DNA from: Synanceia verrucosa
Taxonomy: Eukaryota > Chordata > Actinopteri > Perciformes > Synanceiidae
Length of the DNA: 64,000 nt
Reading direction: 5' to 3'
Assembly (NCBI GenBank): GCA_029721515.1
Contig: CM056567.1
Coordinates: forward strand, 5,283,507-5,347,506
Positions within the stretch are counted from its first letter, which is position 1. The number at the start of each line of letters is the position of its first letter. The notes under the pieces are model-generated. The model was not told the origin of the DNA, made no database searches, and was given only the letters and a program-made list of their open reading frames with translations. Of this stretch, positions 1-11,203 are shown in pieces. A program made the position numbers and the translations under genes.

Positions 1-160
1 CAGACAGTTATGATAGAGAGAGAGAGACAGGGACAGACAGTTAGGACAGAGACAGACAGTTATGATAGAGAGAGAGAGAGACAGGGACAAACAGTTAGGA
101 CAGAGACAGACAGTTATGATAGAGAGAGAGAGACAGGGACAGACAGTTAGGACAGAGACA
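1..160. repeat. minisatellite, about 53-bp unit, 3 copies
   Basis: Three head-to-tail copies of a unit starting cagacagttatgat (at 1, 53 and 107), each with a (GA)n run and a second half ending in ttaggacagaga. Copy lengths of 52 and 54 differ by the length of the GA run. The array may extend beyond the left edge of the window. Confidence 0.85.
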
Positions 161-192
161 GTGGGCTGCTGGAGTGTGTGGGAGTGTGGCTC

Positions 193-445
193 AGGTTTCT
201 AAACTGTCTGCTCTCCTCCTCTCTTCCTCTCGTCTCCTCTCTTCCTGTACTCCTTTCCTCCTCTCTTCCTCTCCTCCTCTATTTCTCTCCTCTCCTCACT
301 TCCTTTCCTCTCCTCTTTTCTCTTCCTCATCTCCTCCTCTCTCCCTCCCCACTCCCCTCCTCCTCCTCCTCTCCTCTCCTCTCCTCCCCTCCTCCTCTCG
401 TCTCCTCCTCCTCCTCTTCCTCCTCCTCCTCTTCCTCCCCTCTTC
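193..445. repeat. polypyrimidine low-complexity tract
   Basis: About 250 bases almost only of C and T on the plus strand, built from ctcctcctct-like units. It directly precedes the candidate first exon of arpp21. Homopurine/homopyrimidine mirror tracts of this kind can form triplex DNA. The open frames across it on both strands are low-complexity artefacts. Confidence 0.85.
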
Positions 446-1300
446 TGTGCTCCCTCCTGCTCCAGAGACAGGCAAAAGGCGGAGGAGGAGTGAGGGACCT
501 CACAGTCAACAGACCGGGGTGTACAGCAATCGGTCGATCGGTCGGTCGGAGCCCAGGAGGAAGACATCAGCTCCCGGTAAGCTAACGGTCACTCCTCGGC
601 TAGCTTGACTAACGGTCACTGCGCTGCTTAGCATCGACGCTTTTTGACGCTCTTAATCAGCCTTCTTTCTTGTACTTTTGCGATATTAATCAAACCAGAT
701 AACAAGTTGTGACGATAAAAAAAACACACCGGGCTCAGAAAATATCCATAATTTAGCCGAAAGTCTGCCGAGATATCGGTTAAATAAAAGGATTTACCGA
801 GCTAACGGCGCCCCGGAGCGCTGCTATCAGTCGCATTTCCCCCGGCTCTGCGATGTCAGCGGCACCGCCGAATGAATGATAACTGTAATTTAGCAGAGTC
901 AGTTTTTAGTGTTTATTTCTGTTTCAGCTGATCTTGTTTAACTTAGATGAAGAGATCGTGGATCTTCGACCAGTTATCTCTGTTTATATTTCTGTTTTCT
1001 TGTGCGTGTTTAATGTACAAATGAGACTTTTAAGTTGCCGTATATTTCTGTAACACAAAAGTCGCTTTCTGTGTCTGTTCGTGGCTCTAACGCTGACTAA
1101 CACTGAGTTCAGGTCGGTGCTCCTGCTGTGTACCCTTCGCCCGCCGTCCTCCGCGCTCCACATGCGGCTGACAGCGCGGTGAAGTCCCGGAGCAGGAGGT
1201 CCACTCCCCCGCCCGGTGTGTAAAAATAGCCCGGTGTGTCAGCTTAGCCTGGGTCACGGTAATGCGACACACAAACACACGCACTCACACCCACTCTGTC
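446..1300 (+). promoter_or_regulatory. arpp21: candidate arpp21 promoter region and non-coding first exon
   Basis: CpG content rises here compared with flanking DNA. A possible non-coding exon ends at 576, where ctcccg is followed by a good donor (gtaagc) at 577. A second GC-rich patch lies at 1100-1260. Assignment to arpp21 rests on orientation and on being the nearest upstream CpG-rich DNA; no cap site can be read. From 1300 to 4490 I see no gene, only AT-rich spacer or intron and one both-strand open patch (see findings). Confidence 0.35.
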
Positions 1301-4300
1301 AGACCCGGGTCCCGGTTTTCTGCCCTATCCGCGAGTGTAACTCGCATACATCCGTTATCATGCATCGTTATCGGTTTTTCGCGTTATGTGGGTCGACAGG
1401 ATGCCACCGAAGTTGACACCTGTTTGTCTTACAGCCTACTGACAGCATACCCTGTTTACATGTGCTCATGCATCAGTGTTACACTGAGCTAAAAAGAGTT
1501 GCTTCATTTTGTGTGAATTATCCCTTTAGTTGCTCCAGGACTGTGTTGTATAGATGCATTTTTTTCCCCTCATGTTGAGGTTTCAGCTGCAGAGCGACAC
1601 AGATGTCGAACCCACAAGTCACTTTGGTAATACAGGAGCTGGTGGCTGTCCAGGTGCTGATGACTCAAAGGACGATGTAACCTAAATTTCCTCTTGTGGG
1701 TAGCCTACTTTCTGTTCTTCACTTGTCTTAAAGTGAAGGGTACAATGCCCTGTTTTATTTGGCATAGCAACAAGGAGGTGAAATTATAGCAGCAAATTTC
1801 AACTGCAAATGTAGAAAGTGCAGGTACATGAGATGCAATGATATATAGAAAAGTGAAAACTCAAAATATCCCATGAGGGGGAAAAGAAAGCAGACCAATT
1901 ACAGGCTCCGAGGCATAGCCTGCACAGATTATGGATAAACAAAGCACTGAATGCTTTGAGTTTGCCTCAAAATTCTCAATTATTATTTTACACCAGAGAG
2001 ACCCGCTCCCTCTTTCTGGAGTCTCTCGCTGAATCATCTCCTAATGAGCTCCGAGCTGAGGGAGAAAATATGAAATCCCCTTTTTAAATTCAGCTGCAAC
2101 CGTGGAGACAAAACACAATCAGCCCTGTGACCACGGGCAGTGATGATTTCAGTTTTCCTTTTTGATTTTTCAAGAGATGAATGGGTGCAAATAAAAGAGA
2201 AAGCAGAGCAGGATGTCCTTAGAGACAAGAAAATGTATGGTGAAATGTCTACAAGTACGGAGGGAAGGATAATAAACCCAAAGTACAATGTAGACCTCAG
2301 GGACTGATAATTATAGTCCTGGTAGTCAAAGATTTTTCTGCGGTCTTAATTACAAACAGGATTGTACGGGGCTTAAGCACTTAATGTAACTTGGCTGAGC
2401 GGACAATGGCCATCATAAGTAGCTTTTGGATATTTTCCCCCTGGCCTGCCTGTGTGTCAGTGTAGATGAGCCAGGCAGCTTTTGGCTGGAGAAGAAAGGT
2501 GTCCTGATGAGTAGGTGGCTCTGAGGCTGGAGGCTTCGGGAGAGCAGCAGATGGATGATGATGTAGCGGGTACTGGCGCTCCCTGCCGCCCGCCGCTATC
2601 CGTCACGCGCTAATGATCATGTCACACCTTCTCCCCGGGCGGCCGGCCGCTTCTGCAGCGCTCAGCTCAAAAACTGGTAGCTCCACTCAAATCCCCTGTA
2701 CACGGCCGCCGGTTGAAAAGCCTGGAGACAGACTGCGCTGCAAGCCTCTGTCACTAATTCCTCACTTCCCTCTTCCTCCATCGTCTTCCTTCACCCCTCT
2801 TCACCTTTAAAGTCCCTGCAGACTGTTTCCTCATCTCTCTTCATCCGCCACTTCCCTTGCCTCCCATTCATCTTGTTTTCTCTGTGGTGCATTTGCCCCA
2901 CATCGTTCATTTCCCTCTCTGTCCTGCTTGTGTCATTCTCTAGTGTTGCTCTCAATTCACAACTTTAATATACTTCACTACCAGCATGCTTTCTTTTATT
3001 TTGTACACAGTTTTTCTTTTGATTGTGATGATTAATGGAGATGTGTTGTCCTTGGCCCTCCTCTCAGTGAGGTCAAGGTCAGTACCAGAGCAGCACACAT
3101 GGTCTGTTTGGCTAAAGGACAGCTCAGCAAGAACTCAACAACTGCACATTAGGAAGTTTTTCTCTCCTATCGAGTTGTTAGGTGTCTTCCCTATGAGCAG
3201 TATGCAGCGAGACAGGTCATCTCTTCTAATGAATTGTACATTATTAGTTTGTAAAATTGCGAAAAAATGATTTCCCAGAGCCCAAGGTGCCATCTCCCAT
3301 GTTCGAATTGCGGAGGTATTTAATTTTCTGTTATATACGACAAAGAAAAGCAGCAACTCTTTACACACCAAAAGCTGGAAACAGGAGGACCATCATTTTG
3401 CTTGAATTACGACTGAAAATTATTTATGATTGCTTAGTCGACTAATGAGCTGTTTATTACACGTTTAAATAAACAGAATCAGGCCTTTTGAATACATAGA
3501 GAGAAGCGTCTGTTTTTATATTTCCACAACTCAAGGTGTGATCAGAGCTCACTCTAAAACTAATTTCTCTGGAAAACATCAGTCAATATATCAATAAAAA
3601 CACTGGTAACCACAAGGTGTTATCGCACCTAATCTAAAATAGAGTATGTTTTAAACTGTCCATACTGTAATTGATTTTGATGATATAAAATCTTAAACGC
3701 AGGGATTTCAGGCACCTCTCTACCATACTAAGAATATTTTTGCTGGGTGGAATCACTGCTGTCGTGTATTGTGTTTCTTTAAACACCACTTTGGTAGCAC
3801 ATAGACTGACGGGTCTCTTTTTTAAAAGTGCTGTTATCTCCAGTCGGGTGTTAAATAACCATGTTATGGGACTCGGCATCCTCCGAGCTCGTTATTGTGT
3901 CTCAGGTGTTGCAGAAATAAGTGTCCCCTTGAGCTCTGCTGCAGTATGTGTCCCCACTGAATGCAGTTGGAAAAGATGGTGGAATGCCACTTCCTCTTGG
4001 GCGTGCGTCGATCTCTTTGGTCTCGGCAATACTCTCAACACTGGGATCAGAGGCTCTTGGCATTCTGGGAATATCAGCGCTGGTGGATCGGATGATATTC
4101 CCCACAGCTGCTGTTTCTAAGAAAAGCCTGAGGACACACTGGCGCATACACACCAGACATGAGAGCTGCACGCATGTAAATACACAAATACCACATCCAG
4201 TGCAGGACAGCGTGTTACTGGCACTCACGCTCACATTTACAGTAATACATGTTAAGCAGCAATTAACTGTCAAGCCAGGAGAGCATTTGGGAAGCCTAGA

Positions 4301-4490
4301 CAGAGGTTATCACATACATACACAGACACTCAAGCTGAGCTGCTTTATGTCAGTCCCAGCAGCTCTGCTTTCATGCTCTTGGCGACTGTTTGATATCAGT
4401 GTGTGTTTGTGTGAAAGTGTCGTGGTGTTTTCTGTCGTACAATGACCGCTAACGCTGTGTTTTTTCTCCTGTGTATTTCGATCTCTTCAG

Positions 4491-5804
4491 GCTTTTTTCC
4501 ATTGACCAGTAAAAAGCCGGCAGAGAGAGAAACAGTAGAGGAGGCGAGCACGGCCGGAAAGGATAATTGCGTTTCTGGCTGCCCTGTGGGAACATGGGAT
4601 ATATGACCTCATCATTCACCTGTGAGGCTCTCCAGTAAACGACTCCAAAAAGGTGGGAGCAGCGCAGGCATGCAAATACAGGCAGAAATGTCCATAAACA
4701 GCAGTAAAACACACAAATGTCGACGTCAATGCGGTAAACACACACAGTGTTATGAGGCCATGTTTTGCATTGTTTAGAAGAATGACTGAAGCAACTGCAG
4801 GAAGTGCAGATGTTCTCCTGAAACCCTGTGACGTGACATCATGTGATGTCATCAGCTGCACCTCCCCTCCGCCATGTCCATCCCCCAAACAGAAGGAGGA
4901 GGGCGAGGAGTGTCACCATGACAGTAGTAAGCTGGAGCAGCAGGTGAGCGACAAAAACCCAGTGTACCACATTAATAATATACATGATAATAATTCACCC
5001 CCCCACTAATACTCCCCATGTTCTCACTTTATGACAAATTGTGTCCTCGCTCACAGAAAAACTGTAACCAGGTGCAACCAAAAAAAAAAGTTAAGGTAAG
5101 CTAAAATAATTCTGCCTCTCGTTACTCATTCTAAGTGAAACATCTATTGTGTTATACTCTATGAATTTGTAATACTACTTGCTTGTGTGTGTTTCAGGCC
5201 AAAGGAAAGTTAGTACGTAGTATGGCTGTCTGCGAGGAGTCATCACCATTTGAAGAAACACACACAGTCACACAGGTAACACACACACACACAGATCATC
5301 ATCCACCTCCTCATCACCACATGTAAGTTATTCTTTTTTTAAATTTTCTCCGCTCTCAGGCATCTCCAGACGCAAACATCACATCTAGCTGCCATGACAA
5401 CGAGAGAACTTCCTGTAAGGAGGAAGAACAGGAGAACAGCACAGACCCAAAGAAACAGTCACTGTCCAAAGGTGTGTGTGTGTGTGTGTGTGTGTGCGTG
5501 TGTGTGTGTGTGTGTGAGATTGATATCTCATAAAAGAGAGACGAGCAGAAAACAAATAAAATGTAATAAAATAGGATTCAGTGCTACTATTTAGATGGAG
5601 CTCTCTGGGGTGTTTAATATTGCGGTATTTTTTTTAATGTTTTGTAATATATCCTGCCTGCCTCTCAGAGTCCAGCATGGAGTACACCGACTCCACCGGC
5701 ATAGACCTGCACCAGTTTATCGTCGACACCCTCAACAGCAACCCCAGAGACCGCATGATGCTGCTTAAACTGGAGCAGGAGATGATCGACTTCATCACCA
5801 GCAA

Positions 5805-5859
<55 letters not shown>

Positions 5860-8800
5860 GTGTGTGTGTGTGAGAGAAGGAGAGTACATAACCTTGAGTC
5901 CTCATCGAGCGATGCTCCTGTTTCAACATGCTGGTATAAAACTGCACGCTAAATCCCATTAAAGACTGAATATGGTTTTATGCTAATTCACAATATGTCC
6001 CCAGCTCATTTATTATAATTCTGTCCATACAGCTTATTTAGTGTACTGATCAATATATTGAGCCGGTTATGTTAGTGTGGGTGCGTTTGATGAAATTGGA
6101 ATTAAGCCAAAAAATACAACCAGTTTCAATCTACTTCATCTATCGCCTTCTGCCCTCATCTTCCCTATCTCGACCTCTCTCCCACCTCCACTATTTCTGT
6201 TCCTGCCCTTCCCTCACCTCAGTCCCTTTAAGAAGTTCCCTCACATGTCGTCCTACCACCGTATGCTGGTCCATCGGGTGGCGGCCTACTTTGGCATGGA
6301 GCACAACGTAGACCAGACAGGCAAGTCTGTCATCATCAACAGGACCAGCAGCACACGCATGTAAGTGTGCATAATGCATCACTGCATGTAAATCCTTGCC
6401 TTTTAGCATTTATTGTGAAATAACAGCGATTGTTTGTCTTTAAGACCGGAGCAGCGTTTTCTGGACGAGGTGCATAAGGACAAGACGGAAGAGATCCACC
6501 GGTGGAAGATTATTCTGAAGAGAGACAACAGCTCAGATGACCAGGTCTGTCTCTAAAGCTGCCTGTCTCTGTGGGATTTCCTCTATAATTGACATTGATC
6601 GTGTCTTATCAGCGCTTTGACCCGTTTCTCCCCCTACAGACCCGACTTCACCCTTTAAGAGAGAAGCAGAGCAAGTCAGTGGAGGAGAGAGAGGAGGAGT
6701 ACCAGCGAGTACGAGACCGAATCTTCAGCCAAGAGGTGAGACGAGCAGAGAAAGACAGACGGCAGATGTGACATAGAAACATATAGGAGACTCACTTCTT
6801 TCTCTGCTGTACTTTCACAGTCAGGCTGCACCCAGGAGAGCGCCCATCCAGAAACCAGGTAACCTTGCCTGCAGTATCTTCTCTCTGTGCCTTTTTGTCT
6901 TTTTATATTTAGATGAGGACATTAATATATGTCTTTGCTGTGTGCAGGGCTGTGGAGGAGTACAATCCATACGCTGAGACCCAGAGGAGGAGGCAGCTCT
7001 TCAGGTAGAGCTTTGTCTGCACAGATGCGTAGTCATTTATCATCTTAATCTGGTCAGCCTGGCTGCTACAGAGCTGCTCAGGATCTGCAGTGGAAACATA
7101 ATGAAGACCTAGATTTGTTTCCAGTATCAGAATTTAGCATTCATGGAAACTGAAGTAAAGTTTGCACAGATCATTTTAGTCTGTGGCCTTCATTATGCGG
7201 CCTGTCAGCAGGTGTGGAAACCGTTTTTGTCGCCAATTCACATAAATGGCGTGCAGTAATAAGGCCGCAGGGTAATTGTGAATGTGCCTCGCAGGGGGAG
7301 CCGAGACAACTCTGGCTCCAGCTGGACAGGCAGCAGCCGGCAGAGCAGCACCGAGACGGACTGTCGCTACAGCAACGACCTCCGACCTTGGAGCAGCACA
7401 GACTCCGATTCCTCCTACCAGTGGACGAGTCCTGCGACGAAACCCCGCCAAGCTGCCAACCACAGCTGGGACGCACGTGGTTCAGGTGCGTCAGAATAAC
7501 ATGTAGAAACTTTTCAACACATCTTTGTCGCACCTTAAAGGTGTAAATTCAGTCAGTGAGGGTGAGACACTTCGCTCCTGTCTACCTGTCCGCGAGCGAA
7601 GTTATTAGCAGATTACACCAGAGCGCCACACGACGAACGACAGCTGTTCTTTATTCAGCAGCATCTAATTAACAAAAAGGAGTGGAAGTTCTGGTGTGAA
7701 AATCTCAATCCATGAACCTTCACACCATAGCTGTAAATTTTCACACAACACCTCCAGTCTTCTTTGCATATTCAGGGAGAAAATACATCATTGCTAAGGA
7801 GCTGCACGCACTATGTTACAAGTTAGCTGTCATGTTAAGAAAGTGCAGTTGTACATTCAAAGGCAATGAAATGCGTCAGGCCTTGCATCACTATAAAACT
7901 AACAACAATAAAAAGGCAATAATAAATCACTCAAATATTTTTGTGATGCTTTAAAGTGCTTGTTCCTCAGAAATTTAACTGCCTGGGTGTGAAAACTACA
8001 AGTCTTTGAGGCGGCTGGTCCGAGCTGTGATCCCCTGTGTGAATGGGACCAGACTACGTGCTGATATTTATAACATTTAGAGTTTAACAAATTAGTTTTA
8101 TTAGACCACCTGCTCTATTTGTCTGGAATTTTCTGAGAAGTCAGAAATGAATCCAGAGTAAGATACAACCACTGAAACACATTTTTCTGTTCAGGAATGA
8201 CAGCAAATAACTGGAATTTGGCATCTCAATGAAAAAAAATAATGATGTGCTTTGATATTTTTTTCTGCCTTCTTTTGTAAATTCACAGATAGAGATTCAC
8301 AACACAGTAATATTTACGCATTAAAGATCAGAAGATTCTGGTGATCAGCAATGCTGTTAATTTAACCTTACACTGGGTGGTGGAATAATAAGTTTGGTCA
8401 GCCTTGTATCCATATGTTAAGATAGGAGCTTATTTCTGCAGCAGGAGGTGTAAATGTCCTCAATCTGCTCCTCAGGCACTTCTAGTAGAGGAAGTGGTGA
8501 ACAGTTCAGTCCTTTTTTTAATCTGGATAAAATGTTGCAACATGAGTTCGTTATGTGCCATCATAATAATCATCTTTACTCTCTCTCTTTCTTTTTCTCA
8601 CTCAGGTTCCATCTCTCTTTACAGACTGCCATCCACCTGCCCCCACCCCCCTTCCCCTCCCATTATTGACGAGCCGGCTCCTAACTCTGCCTACATCATA
8701 GAGAACGGCATCCCACCAGGAAGTATACTGGTGAACCCACATACCGGTACTTAACACACACACACACACACACCAGTAACACATACATAAACAACACAAA

Positions 8801-8943
8801 CATTTATCACGCTTAACCTTTTGACCTCTAGGGCAGCCTTTCCTGAACCCTGATGGAACCCCTGCTGTGTACAACCCTCCAGACACTCAGCAGCCAATCA
8901 GGAGCCAGACTCAGCTACAAGGCTCTCCTTCTCAGCAGCAGGT

Positions 8944-8983
<40 letters not shown>

Positions 8984-10803
8984 CACGCCTCTCTTTGTGT
9001 CTTTATCTCTGTCCCTCTGTATCTCTCTATCCCTGTGCGTCCTCTCAGGTGGTTCAGTACTCGTCCGTCTCGTACTCAGCCCCACAGATGATGCCCGTCG
9101 CTCCCTCACAGCCGTACGCCACAGTATGTATCTGCTGCACATCTACTGTGTTTACAGTACGTGTGTGCTTTTATGGGCGTCCACGTGCGCGTTGACCTCC
9201 TATCTCTTGACCGTCAGATTGAAGATCTGTCCTCGCAGTTCACTCACGTGAGCTGTCAGTCGACGGGTGAAGCCCCACCACTCTACTCTCCTAGCCAGGG
9301 TTACATCTATGCAGCTCCTCCGCCTCCTCCTCCACCTCCCAACCCCCCAAGCTACTGCCAGCCCTCACCTTCGGTACGGATGTGCACTTTATATTTTTTA
9401 TCCTCTACATGAAATAATCATTTTATGTTCATGTTTGACATATTGAATGTCGCTAAATTAGCTTAAATTCTTATTATACAGTAATTTAATCAACCTCTGA
9501 ACTGCTTCATCCATTTAAAGGAGTAATGACAGTAAGAATAAAGCTTTTTCATGTTGTTTTCCTCTAGTTGCCTGTGTATTACTACGGCCAGTACCCTACC
9601 TCAGCTCAGCACCCATGCAGGCCTGTCTCCCCAAGCCAGCGCATCCACAGCCAAGCAGCTCAACCAACAGGTACTTCCCACTCGTTTGTGTGTTTGACTT
9701 GGTGTGTGTGGCAGACGTCTGCAGGCCGTGGCAGTAGAGGAGGGGGCCGTTACACTGTCAGAGATGTAGTCTGAGGGTCTCACAGTGAACCGGTCTCTTT
9801 TCCTGCTGCTTCTATTCAGCCCCTGGACAAAGACGGGAGGCGACGAACGGCGTGATGATCAGAATTTAGAGCATCTTAATGAGGGAGCGAATGAAATGAA
9901 ACAGCTGCAAACCGTCCGTCGACACCTTCCAGACATCAGTGGCTGCAAACATAAACAAATATGAATGTATGTAAATGCAGAAGACTGCAAGAGGTGACAT
10001 CGGAACAGAAATACAAATGACTCCATCAGCAGGAGTGATGGGAACGGCAATGTCTTTTGTTATTTAATGTTGACAATAAAGCTTCAATTCACATTTAAAT
10101 TTCCAGCCAAATTCACGACGACTATATGAATATATATGATATTTTTGTCAGTGTTGAAGTTAAAAATAACAGTAATAAAAACTGAAAAGTACTCCAGTTC
10201 TTACAGCCAAAAAATAATGACTCAGTTTGTTGTTCTCTCTTTTTTCCCCTTTAATGTTTTATCAGAGCTTCCCCAACAACTCTTCGTAATTGTTCCAAAA
10301 TACCTGTAAATCTCCCTTGTGGCTCAATTCTTGTATTAACATTTTACTAAACAAACTGCAGAGTTGAAATATGTTGTTAATAATCTCTTATATAACTGTG
10401 TGTCTGCAGCAGGTTACGCTGCTGCTGTGGGGGGGCAGCAGTCCTCTCACACCCAGACCCAGGCTGTGCTGGGCACCTTCTCACCGATGGCCTCCCATCA
10501 GCGTAGCATAGTTCAGGTAAACACTGAGCACCCGCAGGTCTCGTTCTGAGTCAACCAGGCCCCCAGAAGAAGCGTTTAGCACTTCAGAAAGTGCTTGTGG
10601 TAGCAAATTCCACAACTTTACATTGTTTTTTTGTTTTTCTGCAGGGAGGCGTTTCAGTGTCGTATCCCCAAAGTAAAGTTGTGAGTGGGGTTGGTGGGGA
10701 GGCGGGTTACTGCTGCGTGGTGCCCCCACCCCCCCTCCACACCAGCTGCCATCCTCCCAGCTGCACCAACCTCAGCGCCCCGGTCTGGAGCGCACAGTAC
10801 TGA
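4491..10803 (+). CDS. arpp21: cAMP-regulated phosphoprotein 21 (R3H/SUZ RNA-binding protein)
   Basis: Start at 4782, stop TGA at 10801-10803; predicted 666 aa. Coding exons: 4782-4943 (exon from 4491 with 5'UTR), 5057-5095, 5198-5275, 5360-5471, 5669-5807, 6223-6360, 6445-6544, 6640-6735, 6821-6858, 6948-7004, 7295-7485, 8606-8746, 8832-8941, 9049-9123, 9218-9373, 9568-9670, 10410-10516, 10645-10803. All junctions are GT-AG and in frame. The R3H domain lies at about residues 145-235, with R190-x3-H194 (YHRMLVHRVAAYFG); a SUZ-like segment at about 245-290 contains KSVEEREEEYQR. The C-terminal half is Pro/Gln/Ser-rich and includes GIPPGSILVNPHTGQPFLNP and MPVYYYGQYPTS-like blocks typical of the family. 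ARPP21 was preferred over R3HDM1/2 because of the N-terminal GKLVRSMAVCEESS block, the Cys-rich C-terminus and the hosted mir-128. The mammalian protein is a neuronal mRNA-binding regulator of calmodulin signalling. A small exon could be missed in 7486-8605. The upstream in-frame ATG at 4752 is less likely as start. Confidence 0.93.
5472..5516. repeat. (GT)n microsatellite at an arpp21 splice donor
   Basis: GT repeat with one C interruption, beginning exactly at the donor after the arpp21 exon 5360-5471. Confidence 0.95.
5808..5872. repeat. (GT)n microsatellite at an arpp21 splice donor
   Basis: About 32 GT units starting at the donor of the exon that carries the N-terminal part of the R3H region (5669-5807). 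Confidence 0.95.
8946..8981. repeat. (CA)n microsatellite, arpp21 intron
   Basis: Uninterrupted CA repeat starting five bases into the intron after exon 8832-8941. Confidence 0.95.
9727..9815 (+). ncRNA. mir128: microRNA precursor mir-128
   Basis: The 3p arm at 9780-9800 reads tcacagtgaaccggtctctt plus a final t, which is the vertebrate miR-128-3p sequence. The 5p arm at 9742-9764 begins gggggccgttacactgtcag, matching miR-128-5p apart from small differences. The arms pair across a loop at about 9765-9779, and the lower stem is extended by gcagtagagg (from 9731) pairing with cctgctgct (from 9802). The hairpin lies on the sense strand of the arpp21 intron 9671-10409. This is the arrangement known for MIR128-2 in ARPP21 of mammals, so co-transcription with the host is expected. 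Precursor ends are approximate. Confidence 0.96.
10075..10080 (+). terminator. candidate intronic poly(A) signal after mir-128
   Basis: A canonical aataaa lies in the arpp21 intron about 275 bases after the mir-128 3p arm. Its use is inference. Confidence 0.3.
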
Positions 10804-10933
10804 AGGTGCTTCGACGGACGGAGTGATGACAAACACACACACACACACACTTAACACCTTTTCTCACACTCCCTCACCTACACTCTCCTTCCTCCTGATG
10901 AAGCCCACAGGGTTCACACTCATAACAAGCATG

Positions 10934-10941
10934 CACACACA

Positions 10942-10979
<38 letters not shown>
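10934..10979. repeat. (CA)n microsatellite in arpp21 3'UTR
   Basis: CA repeat 130 bases after the arpp21 stop codon; shorter CA runs lie at about 10831-10850. Confidence 0.95.
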
Positions 10980-10982
<3 letters not shown>

Positions 10983-11119
10983 AAATGTACCACTGTACCA
11001 AAGCTTAATAGTATATATCAGAGCTGCTGTATTGAATGCATAATTTATATACACAAATGGAGTTTTATATTGATATTAAATTATATATTGTGTTCCAAGG
11101 AAATGCACTGTGTGAATAG

Positions 11120-11203
11120 AATAAAAGTGCCGTGGCTGGATTGATGATGTCACACTTCTATATCATCCTGGCTCTTTGTTTGATGCGTGTGTCGGGGAAT
11201 AAA
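11120..11203 (+). terminator. arpp21: arpp21 poly(A) signals
   Basis: Two aataaa hexamers at 11120-11125 and 11198-11203, 320-400 bases after the stop codon, give a compact 3'UTR. From 11204 to about 12320 I see no gene. Confidence 0.6.

Noticed and set aside
178..585. Overlapping Ser/Leu/Pro-rich ORFs on the plus strand and Glu/Arg-rich ORFs on the minus strand
   Set aside because: They come from the polypyrimidine tract and have no domain content.
4782..10803. Identity as r3hdm1 or r3hdm2
   Set aside because: These paralogs share the R3H/SUZ core, but the N-terminal CEESS block and the Cys-rich C-terminus fit arpp21. R3HDM1 also hosts a mir-128 copy in mammals, so the microRNA alone would not decide.
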